A DNA stretch of 64,000 nucleotides from CAYVUV01 sp964455095 (GTDB taxonomy: Bacteria > Desulfobacterota > Binatia > HRBIN30 > CADEER01). The notes under the pieces are model-generated. The model was given only the letters and a program-made list of their open reading frames with translations, had not been told where the DNA came from and ran no database searches. The position numbers were made by a program, and so were the translations under genes. Positions 33,885-41,524 of the stretch are shown here, in pieces; within the stretch, counting starts at the first letter, position 1; every line of letters begins with the position of its first letter. The stretch covers positions 7,635 to 71,634 of the forward strand of contig CAYVUV010000291.1 of assembly GCA_964455095.1 (NCBI GenBank), in the 5' to 3' direction.

Positions 33885-34763
33885 TCATTCGACGGCGGGG
33901 GGGACGTCGCGTTGAAACCGTTCCAGGCGGTCGAGCAGGTCGTCCAGCCCGTCGTTGTCGAAGCCGAGGTGGCATGCGGTGGCGCCGGCCCGGCGCCAGG
34001 CGCGCACGCGCTCGATCACGGCCGTCGGTCCGGTGTCCCGCGCGATGCTGACCGGTGCGATCAGGGCGAACGGAGCGGCATGGCCCGCCGCGCGGCGCAC
34101 GGCGCGCGCGTCGTCTACGCGCGCGGCGAACTCGTCCGGTTCGAGCTGCCAGGGAATCCATCCGTCGCCGTAGCGCGCCGCGCGCTCGGCGACCGCGCGC
34201 GTATTGCCGCCGACCCAGATCGGCGGGCGCGGCAGCTGCACCGGCCGCGGCGAGACCATCATGTCGCGCCAGCGCACCGATGCGCCCTCGAAGCTCGAGA
34301 CCTCCTGCTCCAGCGCCACGGCGACCGCCTGCAGATACTCGTCGCTGCGCGCGCCCCGGCTGGCGTGATCGATCCCCAGGCTGCGGAACTCCGGCTTCAG
34401 GTGGCCGCTGCCCGCCCCGATGACGACGCGGCCAGCCGAGAGGCGGTCGAGCGTCGCGAACGTCTTGGCGATCAGCAGCGGGTGCCGGTAGGGCAGGACC
34501 AACACGTGCGACAGCAGACGCACGCGGTGCGTGGCCGCCGCGATAAACGCCAGCGTCGTGGCGGGCTCGTACCAGGTCGGGCCCATCGCGGCGCGATACG
34601 ACGCCGGCACGGCGACGTGATCGCTGCAGGTCACCCAGGCGTAACCCAGGCGGTCGGCGGCTTGCGCGACGCGCAACAATTCGCCCGGTCCGGCCTCCGC
34701 TTCCCATGTCTGCGCGCGTCCGGGCACTTGCTGGACAATGGGCAGGCTCAGTCCGAACTCCAC
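33885..34763 (-). CDS. LLM-class F420-dependent oxidoreductase
   Basis: 292 residues. Luciferase-like TIM barrel: MEFGLSLPIVQQVPG, GYAWVTCSDHVAVP, HRVRLLSHVLVLPYRHPLL and GRVVIGAGSGHLKPEFRSLG, then PPIWVGGNTRAVAERAARY. The LLSHVLVLPYRHP strand and GxG(S/V)GHLKPEF loop are typical of the TIGR03619-like F420 family. Substrate unknown. It is divergent from the isochorismatase-like gene, and a perfect 18-bp palindrome sits between them at 34783-34800. This suggests joint regulation. Confidence 0.87.
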   Translation of the reverse strand: MEFGLSLPIVQQVPGRAQTWEAEAGPGELLRVAQAADRLGYAWVTCSDHVAVPASYRAAMGPTWYEPATTLAFIAAATHRVRLLSHVLVLPYRHPLLIAKTFATLDRLSAGRVVIGAGSGHLKPEFRSLGIDHASRGARSDEYLQAVAVALEQEVSSFEGASVRWRDMMVSPRPVQLPRPPIWVGGNTRAVAERAARYGDGWIPWQLEPDEFAARVDDARAVRRAAGHAAPFALIAPVSIARDTGPTAVIERVRAWRRAGATACHLGFDNDGLDDLLDRLERFQRDVPPAVE

Positions 34764-34782
34764 GCGCGCTCCTTGTTCGCCA

Positions 34783-34800
34783 GGCTAACAAATGTTAGCC
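34783..34800. promoter_or_regulatory. 18-bp palindromic operator candidate in a divergent promoter region
   Basis: GGCTAAC (34783-34789), AAAT, GTTAGCC (34794-34800): two perfect 7-bp arms. It lies in the 61-base gap between divergent genes at 34763 and 34825. The TAAC-N4-GTTA core resembles binding sites of TetR-family regulators. No regulator gene is adjacent. Confidence 0.55.
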
Positions 34801-34824
34801 CTGCGCGGAACCTCAGGGAGTGCC

Positions 34825-35454
34825 ATGGCCGACCTCGAGCTGCCGATCGATCGCGCGGCGCTGCTGCTGGTAGAGCTGCAGAACGACATCGTGCACGAAT
34901 CGAACATCGGCAAGAAAGGCTTCCGCGGCGTGTTGGCCGCGCAGGTGCAGAAGCGCGACGTGCTCGCCAAGGTGCAGCGGCTGATCGCCGGGGCGCGCGC
35001 GGCGGCGGTGCCGGTGTGCTACATCAACTACGCGCGCAAGATCGACTTTCCCCGCCCGCGCACGCTGCTGCACCGGCGCACGGCTGCCGAGCCGACGCTG
35101 ATCGAGGGCACCTGGGGCGCCGAGACGCACGCGGCGGTGGGGCCGGCCGCGCAGGACTTCGTCTTCACCCGCTGCGTCGCCGTCGACGGCTCGTACGGCA
35201 CGCAGTTGTATCCGGTCTTGCGCATGTTGCAGCGCGACGCGCTGCTCATCGCCGGGGTCTCGACGAATCTCGCCGTCGAAGGCATCGTGCGGGCCTCGGT
35301 CAATCGCGGCTTCGAAATGTTCGTCGTCGAGGACTGCTGTGCCAGCTTTCCCGACGAGTGGCACGAGTTCTCCGTCAAGAACATCCTGCCCCTGCTCGCC
35401 ACCGTCACCTCGTCCGACGCGGTGGGGCGCGCCCTCGCCGCGGAGGAAGCATGA
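34825..35454 (+). CDS. Isochorismatase-like protein with substituted catalytic triad
   Basis: 209 residues from the ATG at 34825. The alpha/beta fold of isochorismatase-like hydrolases is clear: ALLLVELQNDIVHESN, VPVCYINYARKID, LYPVLRMLQRDALLIAGVST and FEMFVVEDCCASF. In the family the triad is Asp (DMQND), Lys and Cys (GVxTxxCV). Here they read Glu (VELQND), Arg (FTRCVA) and Ala (GVSTNLAVEG). The cysteine-hydrolase mechanism is therefore unlikely; it may be a Cys-independent enzyme or a binding protein. It overlaps the SDR gene by four bases (ATGA), so they are coupled. Confidence 0.85.
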   Translation: MADLELPIDRAALLLVELQNDIVHESNIGKKGFRGVLAAQVQKRDVLAKVQRLIAGARAAAVPVCYINYARKIDFPRPRTLLHRRTAAEPTLIEGTWGAETHAAVGPAAQDFVFTRCVAVDGSYGTQLYPVLRMLQRDALLIAGVSTNLAVEGIVRASVNRGFEMFVVEDCCASFPDEWHEFSVKNILPLLATVTSSDAVGRALAAEEA

Positions 35455-36170
35455 GCGACCTGCTGGCGGGGCGAACCGCGGTGGTCACCGGCGCCTCGGC
35501 CGGCATTGGTCGTGTGCTGGTCGGCGCGCTGGCCGAGCGTGGGATGCGCGTGGTGGCGGCGGCGCGCGACGTGGACAAGCTGCGCGCGCTCGCCGAGGAG
35601 GTCGGCCCGGCCGCCCTGCCGGTGGCCGCGGATATCGCCGATGAAGCGTCGATCGCGCGGCTCGTGACGCGGGCGCAGGAGACCTGCGGGGCGATTGACG
35701 TCGTCGTCAACAACGCCGCTATCGGGTACCTCGAGCCGTTCCTGGACTCCGACCAGCGGCGTTGGCGTGAGACCGTCGAGACCAACCTGTTCGGCGCGCT
35801 GATGGTCGCGCGCGCGTTCCTGCCCGCCATGCTCGCCGCTGGCCGTGGCGCGGTGATCAACGTCGGGTCGAGCGGTGCGACCGGCTGGCCGTATCTGGCG
35901 CTCTATGCCGCCAGCAAGGCGGCGCTGCAGGCGGCCAGTATCTCGATCGATCGCGAGATCACCGGCCGCGGCGTGCGCGTGCTCTCGGTCGAGATCGGTT
36001 CGACCTCCGGCACCGACTTCGGCTCGCGCTTCGACCGCCGCCATGTCCAGGCGGCCACCAGCGCCTGGACCGCCTCTGGCATCAAGTGGAACACCGAGGT
36101 CAAGACGCCGGCTCAATCGGCGCAGGCGATCGTCGCGGTCATCGAACAGGCGCTCGGCGGGGCGGCGTGA
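35451..36170 (+). CDS. Short-chain dehydrogenase/reductase (SDR)
   Basis: 239 residues. A classical SDR. Seen: AVVTGASAGIGRVL (NADP(H)-binding TGxxxGIG), VVNNAAIGYLEP (NNAG variant), INVGSSGATGWPY and the catalytic YAASKAALQAAS (YxxxK). The sequence after the active site (VEIGSTSGTDFGSRF) departs from the common PG motif. It overlaps both neighbours by four bases, so it is coupled with the isochorismatase-like gene and the DUF218 gene. Substrate unknown; a small-molecule pathway shared with the upstream gene is possible. Confidence 0.9.
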   Translation: MSDLLAGRTAVVTGASAGIGRVLVGALAERGMRVVAAARDVDKLRALAEEVGPAALPVAADIADEASIARLVTRAQETCGAIDVVVNNAAIGYLEPFLDSDQRRWRETVETNLFGALMVARAFLPAMLAAGRGAVINVGSSGATGWPYLALYAASKAALQAASISIDREITGRGVRVLSVEIGSTSGTDFGSRFDRRHVQAATSAWTASGIKWNTEVKTPAQSAQAIVAVIEQALGGAA

Positions 36171-36856
36171 GGGCGCCGGCGCGCGGGCGACTGTGGGCGT
36201 GGCTGGTGGCGGTTGGCGCGCTGGTCGCGATCGCCTATGCGGTGCGCGCGCCGCTGCTGGAACGCGCCGGCCGTTTCCTCGTCCTCGAGGAGCCGCCGGC
36301 GGCGGCCGACGCCATCGTCGTGCTGGCCGGATCGCTGCCGGATCGGATTCTGGAGGCGGTGGCGCTGTTCAACGACGGCTTCGCGCCGCGCATCATCCTG
36401 TGCCGCGAGCCCGAGAGCCAAGCCTGGGCTCGGCTGCGCGCGCGCGGCGTGCGTGTCTTGTCGGGCTATGAAACGAACCGCGACATTGCGCTGCAGCTCG
36501 GTGTGCCGGCGGCGGCGATCGAGATTGTCGATCGTCCGGCCGGCAGCACGTTCGGCGAAGCGGAGGTCGCGCTGCATTATGCCGGCCAGCACGGGTACCG
36601 GTCGATTCTGCTGGTGACCTCCAAGATGCACACCCGGCGCGCGGCGGCGATCTATCGGCACCTGGCCGGCGATTCGGTACGTATCATCGCGCGGCCGGCG
36701 CGCGAGGACGGCTATCGGCCGGACGCGTGGTGGCACAGCCGCGTCGATACGCGCCGCGTCATCATCGAGTACCAGAAGCTGTTGGTGTTCAACCTCATCG
36801 ACCGCTGGCGTGTCCGTCCCATCGACATTCCGGCGCCGCAACGGACTGCGCCATGA
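36167..36856 (+). CDS. DUF218 / ElyC (YdcF) family membrane protein
   Basis: 229 residues from the GTG at 36167, which overlaps the SDR stop. One N-terminal helix (LWAWLVAVGALVAIAYAV) anchors an extracytoplasmic Rossmann-like DUF218 domain: ADAIVVLAGSLPDRILEAVAL, PRIILCREPES, the family motif RPAGSTFGEAEVALHY, and ILLVTSKMHTRRAAAIYRHL. E. coli ElyC, a relative, affects peptidoglycan and envelope assembly. The four-base overlaps on both sides show it is translated with its neighbours. Confidence 0.88.
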   Translation: MRAPARGRLWAWLVAVGALVAIAYAVRAPLLERAGRFLVLEEPPAAADAIVVLAGSLPDRILEAVALFNDGFAPRIILCREPESQAWARLRARGVRVLSGYETNRDIALQLGVPAAAIEIVDRPAGSTFGEAEVALHYAGQHGYRSILLVTSKMHTRRAAAIYRHLAGDSVRIIARPAREDGYRPDAWWHSRVDTRRVIIEYQKLLVFNLIDRWRVRPIDIPAPQRTAP

Positions 36857-37131
36857 GCGCGCAGCTGGTCCCGGTGTTCCTGCGCCTCGACCCGACCGAC
36901 ATCGCGCTGGTCAAGTTCCTGTTCGAGTCGTACGAGGGCGTCGCCATCATCCGCACACTCGACCGACGCGCGGCGATCATTGTTGTGCTGGCCAGCAGTG
37001 ACTTCCTCGATGACGTCGAGGCGATCGTCACCTCGCTCGGCGAACAAGTTCCGCTCGAGCGCATTGCCGCACCCGCCGATGCCGGTGAGGACTGGTTGTT
37101 GCGCCTGCTCTGGGACGAAAATCCTGAGTAG
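36853..37131 (+). CDS. DUF4911 protein
   Basis: 92 residues from the ATG at 36853, overlapping the preceding stop. A small alpha/beta protein: VPVFLRLDPTDIALVKFLFE, SYEGVAIIRTLDRRAAIIVV and DFLDDVEAIVTSL, which fits DUF4911, a family found mainly in deltaproteobacteria-like phyla, often with an ACT-like ferredoxin fold. No catalytic residue is visible. Last gene of the coupled run 34825-37131; a GC-rich palindrome follows at 37150. Confidence 0.8.
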   Translation: MSAQLVPVFLRLDPTDIALVKFLFESYEGVAIIRTLDRRAAIIVVLASSDFLDDVEAIVTSLGEQVPLERIAAPADAGEDWLLRLLWDENPE

Positions 37132-37149
37132 AGACTGACGAGGAAACGA

Positions 37150-37198
37150 CCCCGCCCTCTCTCCCGGAGGGGGCCGGGAGAGGGGGCTGAGGGCGGGG
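37150..37198. repeat. GC-rich palindromic element (REP-like) after the DUF4911 gene
   Basis: An outer CCCCGCCC / GGGCGGGG pair (37150-37157, 37191-37198) and an inner TCTCCCGG / CCGGGAGA pair make a long, imperfect hairpin. It lacks a U-tract. Elements of this CCCTCTCCC...GGGAGAGGG style are scattered between genes of many GC-rich genomes. It may also stop transcription between convergent genes. Confidence 0.5.
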
Positions 37199-37220
37199 CG
37201 TACTGTGGGATCTACGTCGC

Positions 37221-37478
37221 TCAGGACCGCGCCGGGGCGGCAGAGGAGGGGGTCCTGATTGCCAGGTGACGCGAATCGATCCCACCTGGAGTAATGAATA
37301 GTTGCCGCGGCGCCTGGCGCTGCGGCGTGCGGAGACGCGTTTCGAACCAGGCGCGGAAGCGGTTGTCTCGCACGCTTTCGAAGAGAATCCCGAGCCCGCA
37401 AACGATTGCGACGACCGCCGTTCCCCAGAAGATCGGGGAGAGTTCAGCCGTCACATCCAACGTCATCATCGGGACCAT
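37221..37478 (-). CDS. Small single-span membrane protein
   Basis: 85 residues from the ATG at 37478, with GGAGG eight bases upstream. One membrane helix (IFWGTAVVAIVCGLGILFES, about 14-33) is followed by a basic stretch (RDNRFRAWFETRLRTPQR) that should face the cytoplasm. No family recognised. It occupies the otherwise empty region between the convergent DUF4911 gene and the cyclase; the frame is open upstream of 37478 but that part is unlikely to be translated. The 37479-37652 gap upstream contains only a short GATCG-G-CGATC palindrome near 37531. Confidence 0.6.
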   Translation of the reverse strand: MVPMMTLDVTAELSPIFWGTAVVAIVCGLGILFESVRDNRFRAWFETRLRTPQRQAPRQLFITPGGIDSRHLAIRTPSSAAPARS

Positions 37479-37652
37479 CTCGGTGTCCTCCGCTGATTGA
37501 CTCAATATATCAGCAAACGACCTGCCAGATGATCGGCGATCTGACAGTGGGGGCTCGGCGCGGTTCGACGCGGCGGACTGCAAATCCAGATATGCGATCC
37601 GCTCGTCTTACTGCATGCGGAAGTATGCAAGCGCTGCGTCGAGTTAGCGCAA

Positions 37653-39269
37653 TCAGACGACGCGAAAGACGCGGATCGGTTCGTCGCGACCGCGCAGCTG
37701 GACGGTGTCGGGAGTGGCCTCGGCGAGGGGGTAGCCGTGTGCTTCGGCCAGCTGCCGAGTCGACTCGGTCAGCATCAGCCGGCATCCTTCCGTCTTGCAG
37801 AGCTGCTGCACCCGCGCGGCGACGTTCACGGTGTCGCCGATGACCGTGTACTCATGGCGATCGCTGGCGCCAATGGTGCCGGCGAGCACCTCGCCGCTGT
37901 GGATGCCGATGCTCACTGCAAGCGGTTGGTAGCCGGCGTCGGTGCGGCGGGCGTTTAGCGCGGCGAGCTGCCCTTGCATGCCGAAGGCGCAGCGCAGGGC
38001 GGCCGCGGCCGCCGCGCGCTCCGCCGCCGTCGCGGTCTCGAACAGGCCGAAGACGACCAGCACGGCGTCGCCGATGAACTTGTCCACGAAGCCGCCGCAC
38101 TCGCGCACCCAGGCGGTGACGGCGGAGAAGAAGTCGTTCAAGGTGGCGACGACTTCGCCGGGCGGCATGCGTTCGGCAAGGCTGGTGAAGCCGCGCAGAT
38201 CGCAGAACAGCACCGAGGCGCGGCGCAGCTCGCCGCCGAGCCGCAGGTCGCCGGCGAGCAGGTGATCGCGCACGGCCGGCTCGACGATATGCCCGAAGGT
38301 GCGCAGAATGCGCTCCTTCTCGCGCAGCGCGGCCGCCATGGCGTTGACCCCATCCTCCAGCACGCCGACCTCGTCGCTGGCGGTCACCTGGACGGCGACG
38401 TCGAGATCGCCGGTCTGGATGCGGCGCAGCGCCGCGGCGACCGCAGCCAGGGGCCTGGTCAGCGTGCCCGCCACCAACAGCGTCAGCGCGATGCCGAGCG
38501 CAACGTAGACGACGAACGTCACCTGACTCGCGGCGGTCAGGGCCGCGACGACCGACTGCGCCTCGATTCCGGACTCGACCCGCACCGCGGCGGCGCGCAC
38601 CAGTCCGAGCACGGTGAAGAGGGGCGTGAATGCGACGGCGATGAGAAACACCAACAGCCGGGCGCGCACGCCGAGGGCGGCGGAGCCGGGGACTTCAGAG
38701 AGCCGCCCGCGCGGAAACACACGCGGCACGACGCGGGCGCGGAACACCCAATCGAGCAGGAGATACGTCGTCGTCGCGGCGAGAAAGCCGTTGACGAGCG
38801 TCGACAGGACTTGCTGCGACGCCAGCTCGCCCGACCAGCGGCCGAAGCGATACAGGGTGAGCATCGGGAAGAGCAGCGCGCCGGCGAGCCACGGAATGAA
38901 GCCGACCACGGCGGTGACCAAGGGCGCGCTGATCACCCGGCGCTCGACGATGGCCGGCGCTTGCCGATCCGTCCCGCAGCGAAAGTAGGCGATGATCGGC
39001 CACAAGTACCAGGTGATTGCGGCGGTGGCGGCGGGAAAGGCGATGGCGCGGTAGTAGGGGAGGATGGTCAGATCGTAGGCGCGCACGGCGAGCGCGAAGT
39101 CGCTGACCCCGCGCATCAGACCGATGGTGACGGTGGTGGTGAAGCTGGCGAGCGCGTTCGCGGCCAGCGCGATCAACACGCCGAGAACGAACCAGCCCGG
39201 GACCGCTTCACTCCTCGTCGACTGGGGCGTCGTCGGGATTGTCGGCTGGTTTGGACGCGGCAAAGACAT
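37653..39269 (-). CDS. Membrane adenylate/guanylate cyclase with HAMP linker
   Basis: 538 residues. An N-terminal membrane domain of about six helices, then HAMP (VAGTLTRPLAAVAAALRRI and EVGVLEDGVNAM), then a class III cyclase. Catalytic residues seen: metal Asp in VLFCDLRGFTSLAERM and FIGDAVLVVFG, and the transition-state Asn/Arg in YTVIGDTVNVAARVQQL. Substrate-specifying residues were not assigned, so ATP or GTP is possible. The start at 39269 overlaps the tatC gene by 62 bases; no internal start precedes the first membrane helix, so I keep it. Output is probably cAMP in response to a membrane-sensed signal. Confidence 0.9.
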   Translation of the reverse strand: MSLPRPNQPTIPTTPQSTRSEAVPGWFVLGVLIALAANALASFTTTVTIGLMRGVSDFALAVRAYDLTILPYYRAIAFPAATAAITWYLWPIIAYFRCGTDRQAPAIVERRVISAPLVTAVVGFIPWLAGALLFPMLTLYRFGRWSGELASQQVLSTLVNGFLAATTTYLLLDWVFRARVVPRVFPRGRLSEVPGSAALGVRARLLVFLIAVAFTPLFTVLGLVRAAAVRVESGIEAQSVVAALTAASQVTFVVYVALGIALTLLVAGTLTRPLAAVAAALRRIQTGDLDVAVQVTASDEVGVLEDGVNAMAAALREKERILRTFGHIVEPAVRDHLLAGDLRLGGELRRASVLFCDLRGFTSLAERMPPGEVVATLNDFFSAVTAWVRECGGFVDKFIGDAVLVVFGLFETATAAERAAAAAALRCAFGMQGQLAALNARRTDAGYQPLAVSIGIHSGEVLAGTIGASDRHEYTVIGDTVNVAARVQQLCKTEGCRLMLTESTRQLAEAHGYPLAEATPDTVQLRGRDEPIRVFRVV

Positions 39270-39981
39270 AAGCGACGCCGATGCTGGCGATGTAGAGCAC
39301 CAGCAGCGGGCCCGCCATCAGCATTTGCGAGGCGATGTCGGGGCCCGGGGTGAGCACCGCGGCGAGAATGAAGATGAACAGCACGGCATAACGGGCATAC
39401 GCGAGCATGGTGCCATGCGTGACGAGACCGAGGCGCGCCAGAAAGAAGGTCACCACCGGCAGCTCGAACGTGACGCCGAAAGCGAGCAGCATGCGGGCGC
39501 TGAACGACAGGTACTCGCTGATGCGGATCGCCGGCGATACACCGATGGTCTGGTACTCGGCGAGGAAGAATGCGTAGCCGACCGGGAACACCACCACGTA
39601 ACAAAAGGCCGCGCCGAGGCCGAAGAAGATGGTGGCGAAGAAGACGAACGGTCGCGCGTAGCGCTTCTCGTGATCGTAGAGGCCGGGCGCGACGAACTGC
39701 CACAGCTGATAGAAGATCACCGGGCTGGCGATGAACAGGGCCGCGATCAGCGCCACCTTGAGCTTGGTGAAAAACGCCTCGGAGACGCCCGTACCGATCA
39801 GCTGGACCGCGCTCGTGCTGTTCGCCATCAACGGCGCGGTCAGGAACTGGAAGAGCCAGTCGGCGAAATTGTAGGTGGCGATGAACGCCGCGCCGATCGC
39901 CAGCAGTGCCCGGATGAGTCGCTTGCGCAGCTCTTCCAGGTGCGCCGTGAGCGGCATCTTGGCTTCGACCGTCTGGCTCAC
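39208..39981 (-). CDS. tatC: Twin-arginine translocase subunit TatC
   Basis: 257 residues. A six-helix membrane protein that recognises twin-arginine signal peptides. Seen: the cytoplasmic MPLTAHLEELRKRLIRALLA (signal-binding Glu in the LEELR segment), SPVIFYQLWQFVAPGLYDHE, and GVTFELPVVTFFLARLGLV. The C-terminal tail is acidic (NPDDAPVDEE). tatA/B lies upstream on the same strand. A twin-arginine protein in this window is the amidohydrolase at 49452. Confidence 0.95.
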   Translation of the reverse strand: MSQTVEAKMPLTAHLEELRKRLIRALLAIGAAFIATYNFADWLFQFLTAPLMANSTSAVQLIGTGVSEAFFTKLKVALIAALFIASPVIFYQLWQFVAPGLYDHEKRYARPFVFFATIFFGLGAAFCYVVVFPVGYAFFLAEYQTIGVSPAIRISEYLSFSARMLLAFGVTFELPVVTFFLARLGLVTHGTMLAYARYAVLFIFILAAVLTPGPDIASQMLMAGPLLVLYIASIGVAYVFAASKPADNPDDAPVDEE

Positions 39982-40073
39982 GGGTTCTCCGGAGGGGTAG
40001 CGGATGGGGGCGGGCGCCTATCGCCGGGCGCGGGAATGGCTGAGCGCCAGCGGCGGTACCAACCAGGCGCGCT

Positions 40074-40382
40074 CTACGCCTCGGAAGTCGGCGGCGTCGG
40101 CGGCGTTCCGGACGGCTCGTCGTGGCCTTCCGGCGCTGACGCCTCAGTGACCGCGGGCTTGGGGGCCGGCTTCTTCACTGCGGCCCGCTTCGTCTGCCGC
40201 GCCTCCTCTTCCATCAGAACCTGCGCATTGCGCAGCTCGTCGGTGAGGTCGGACGTCGCACGGCGAAACTCCGCCAAGCCCTTGCCGAGGGCTTTCGCGA
40301 CGTCGGGCAAGCGCTTCGGTCCCAACACCAACAGCGCCACCACGAGGATGACCATTAACTCGGGCAGGCCGATACCAAACAT
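40074..40382 (-). CDS. tatB: Sec-independent translocase TatA/TatB-like subunit
   Basis: 102 residues. A short N-terminal helix (ELMVILVVALLVLG) then an amphipathic helix KRLPDVAKALGKGLAEFRRA, the TatA/B pattern; the long helix and Glu near the start (FGIGLPELMVILV) fit TatB better than TatA, but a single paralogue may serve both. The C-terminal 45 residues are Pro/Lys-rich and unstructured. It is followed by tatC after a gap of 92 bases and has its own promoter candidate at 40402-40430. Confidence 0.9.
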   Translation of the reverse strand: MFGIGLPELMVILVVALLVLGPKRLPDVAKALGKGLAEFRRATSDLTDELRNAQVLMEEEARQTKRAAVKKPAPKPAVTEASAPEGHDEPSGTPPTPPTSEA

Positions 40383-40401
40383 TCTCGCCCTCGGTCACTC
40401 A

Positions 40402-40430
40402 CGCTAGAGCAAAGGCAAAACCCTGTCAAA
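40402..40430 (-). promoter_or_regulatory. Candidate promoter of the tat operon
   Basis: Minus strand: TTGACA (40430-40425), a 17-base spacer and TAGCGT (40407-40402). The -35 is perfect and the -10 weak. It lies 20 bases before the tatB start, which would give a very short leader. Confidence 0.45.
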
Positions 40431-40496
40431 CTTTCCCTGCGCGGCGCGCGTTGCCCTTGAATGTGGCGTGGGGCGGGTTTAGGTACGAGACCGGCC

Positions 40497-41522
40497 ATGG
40501 CGTCCACCGGTTTCGTTCTCGATCAGCGCTTCACGGAGCACGACACCGGATACGGGCATCCGGAGCGGCCAGAGCGCATCGGGGTGTTGCTGCGCTCCGT
40601 TCTCGCCCAGTCCGACCTGCAGCGCGTCGAGCCGCGTGCCGCGACGGCGGAGGACATCACGCGGGTGCACGACGAATCGCACTTCGCCAAGGTCGCCCGC
40701 ACGCGCGAGGTGGCGCACTACGCCTTCGATCCCGATACGCCCGCCTCGGCGCGCTCGTTCGACACCGCCTGTCTGGCCGCCGGAGGCTTGCTGGCCCTGA
40801 TCGACGAAGTGATGGCGGGCCGGCTGCACAACGGCTTCGCCTTCGTGCGCCCGCCCGGGCATCACGCCGAGCGCAGCCGCGCCATGGGCTTTTGCCTGTT
40901 CAACAACGTCGCCATCGGCGCGGCGTACCTGCGCCAACGCTACGGTTTGAAGCGGGTGCTGATCGTCGACTGGGACGTTCACCACGGCAACGGCACCCAG
41001 CACCTGTTCGAGTCCGACCCCGCCGTGATGTACGTCTCCACGCATCGCTTTCCGTTCTATCCCGGCACCGGTGCCATGGACGAGGTCGGCATCGGCGACG
41101 GCGCGGGCTTCACGGTCAACGTGCCGCTGCCGGGGGGCTTCGGCGACGCCGAGTACCGCGACGCGTTTCACTCCGTCATCGAGCCGATCGCGCTGCAGTA
41201 CGAGCCGGACTTCGTCCTCATCTCGGCCGGCTTCGACCCGCACATGCACGATCCGCTCGGCGGCATGGGGGTGACCGAGGCCGGCTTTGCCGCCATGGCG
41301 CACGCGCTACTCGATGTCGCGGCGCGGACGGCCGGCGGGCGTTGCGTCGCCGTGCTCGAGGGCGGCTACGACTTGCACGCGATCCGCGACTGCTCGGCAC
41401 AAGTGCTGCGGGTGCTGCAAGACCCGGCCGCGGATGCCCCTCGGCACGACGACCCGCCGAGTCGGGCGCGGCCGATTCTCGACGCCGTGCGGCGCGTGCA
41501 GTCCGACTTCTGGAAGCTCTGA
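40497..41522 (+). CDS. Histone deacetylase-family amidohydrolase
   Basis: 341 residues from the ATG at 40497. An arginase/deacetylase fold protein of the class II HDAC-like group; bacterial members act as acetylpolyamine or protein deacetylases. Seen: DTGYGHPERPERI, FVRPPGHHAERSRAMGFCLF (proton-relay His pair), the zinc ligands Asp/His in IVDWDVHHGNGTQ and Asp in SAGFDPHMHDPLGG, and LEGGYDLHAIRD. All metal ligands are intact. It ends two bases before the stop of the convergent PBP gene. Confidence 0.93.
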   Translation: MASTGFVLDQRFTEHDTGYGHPERPERIGVLLRSVLAQSDLQRVEPRAATAEDITRVHDESHFAKVARTREVAHYAFDPDTPASARSFDTACLAAGGLLALIDEVMAGRLHNGFAFVRPPGHHAERSRAMGFCLFNNVAIGAAYLRQRYGLKRVLIVDWDVHHGNGTQHLFESDPAVMYVSTHRFPFYPGTGAMDEVGIGDGAGFTVNVPLPGGFGDAEYRDAFHSVIEPIALQYEPDFVLISAGFDPHMHDPLGGMGVTEAGFAAMAHALLDVAARTAGGRCVAVLEGGYDLHAIRDCSAQVLRVLQDPAADAPRHDDPPSRARPILDAVRRVQSDFWKL

Positions 41523-41524
41523 TC

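Noticed and set aside
33105..35450. Long plus-strand frame continuous with the SDR gene
   Set aside because: Only the part from 35451 has SDR features. The rest is antisense to BamD and the LLM gene, and shadows the isochorismatase-like gene.
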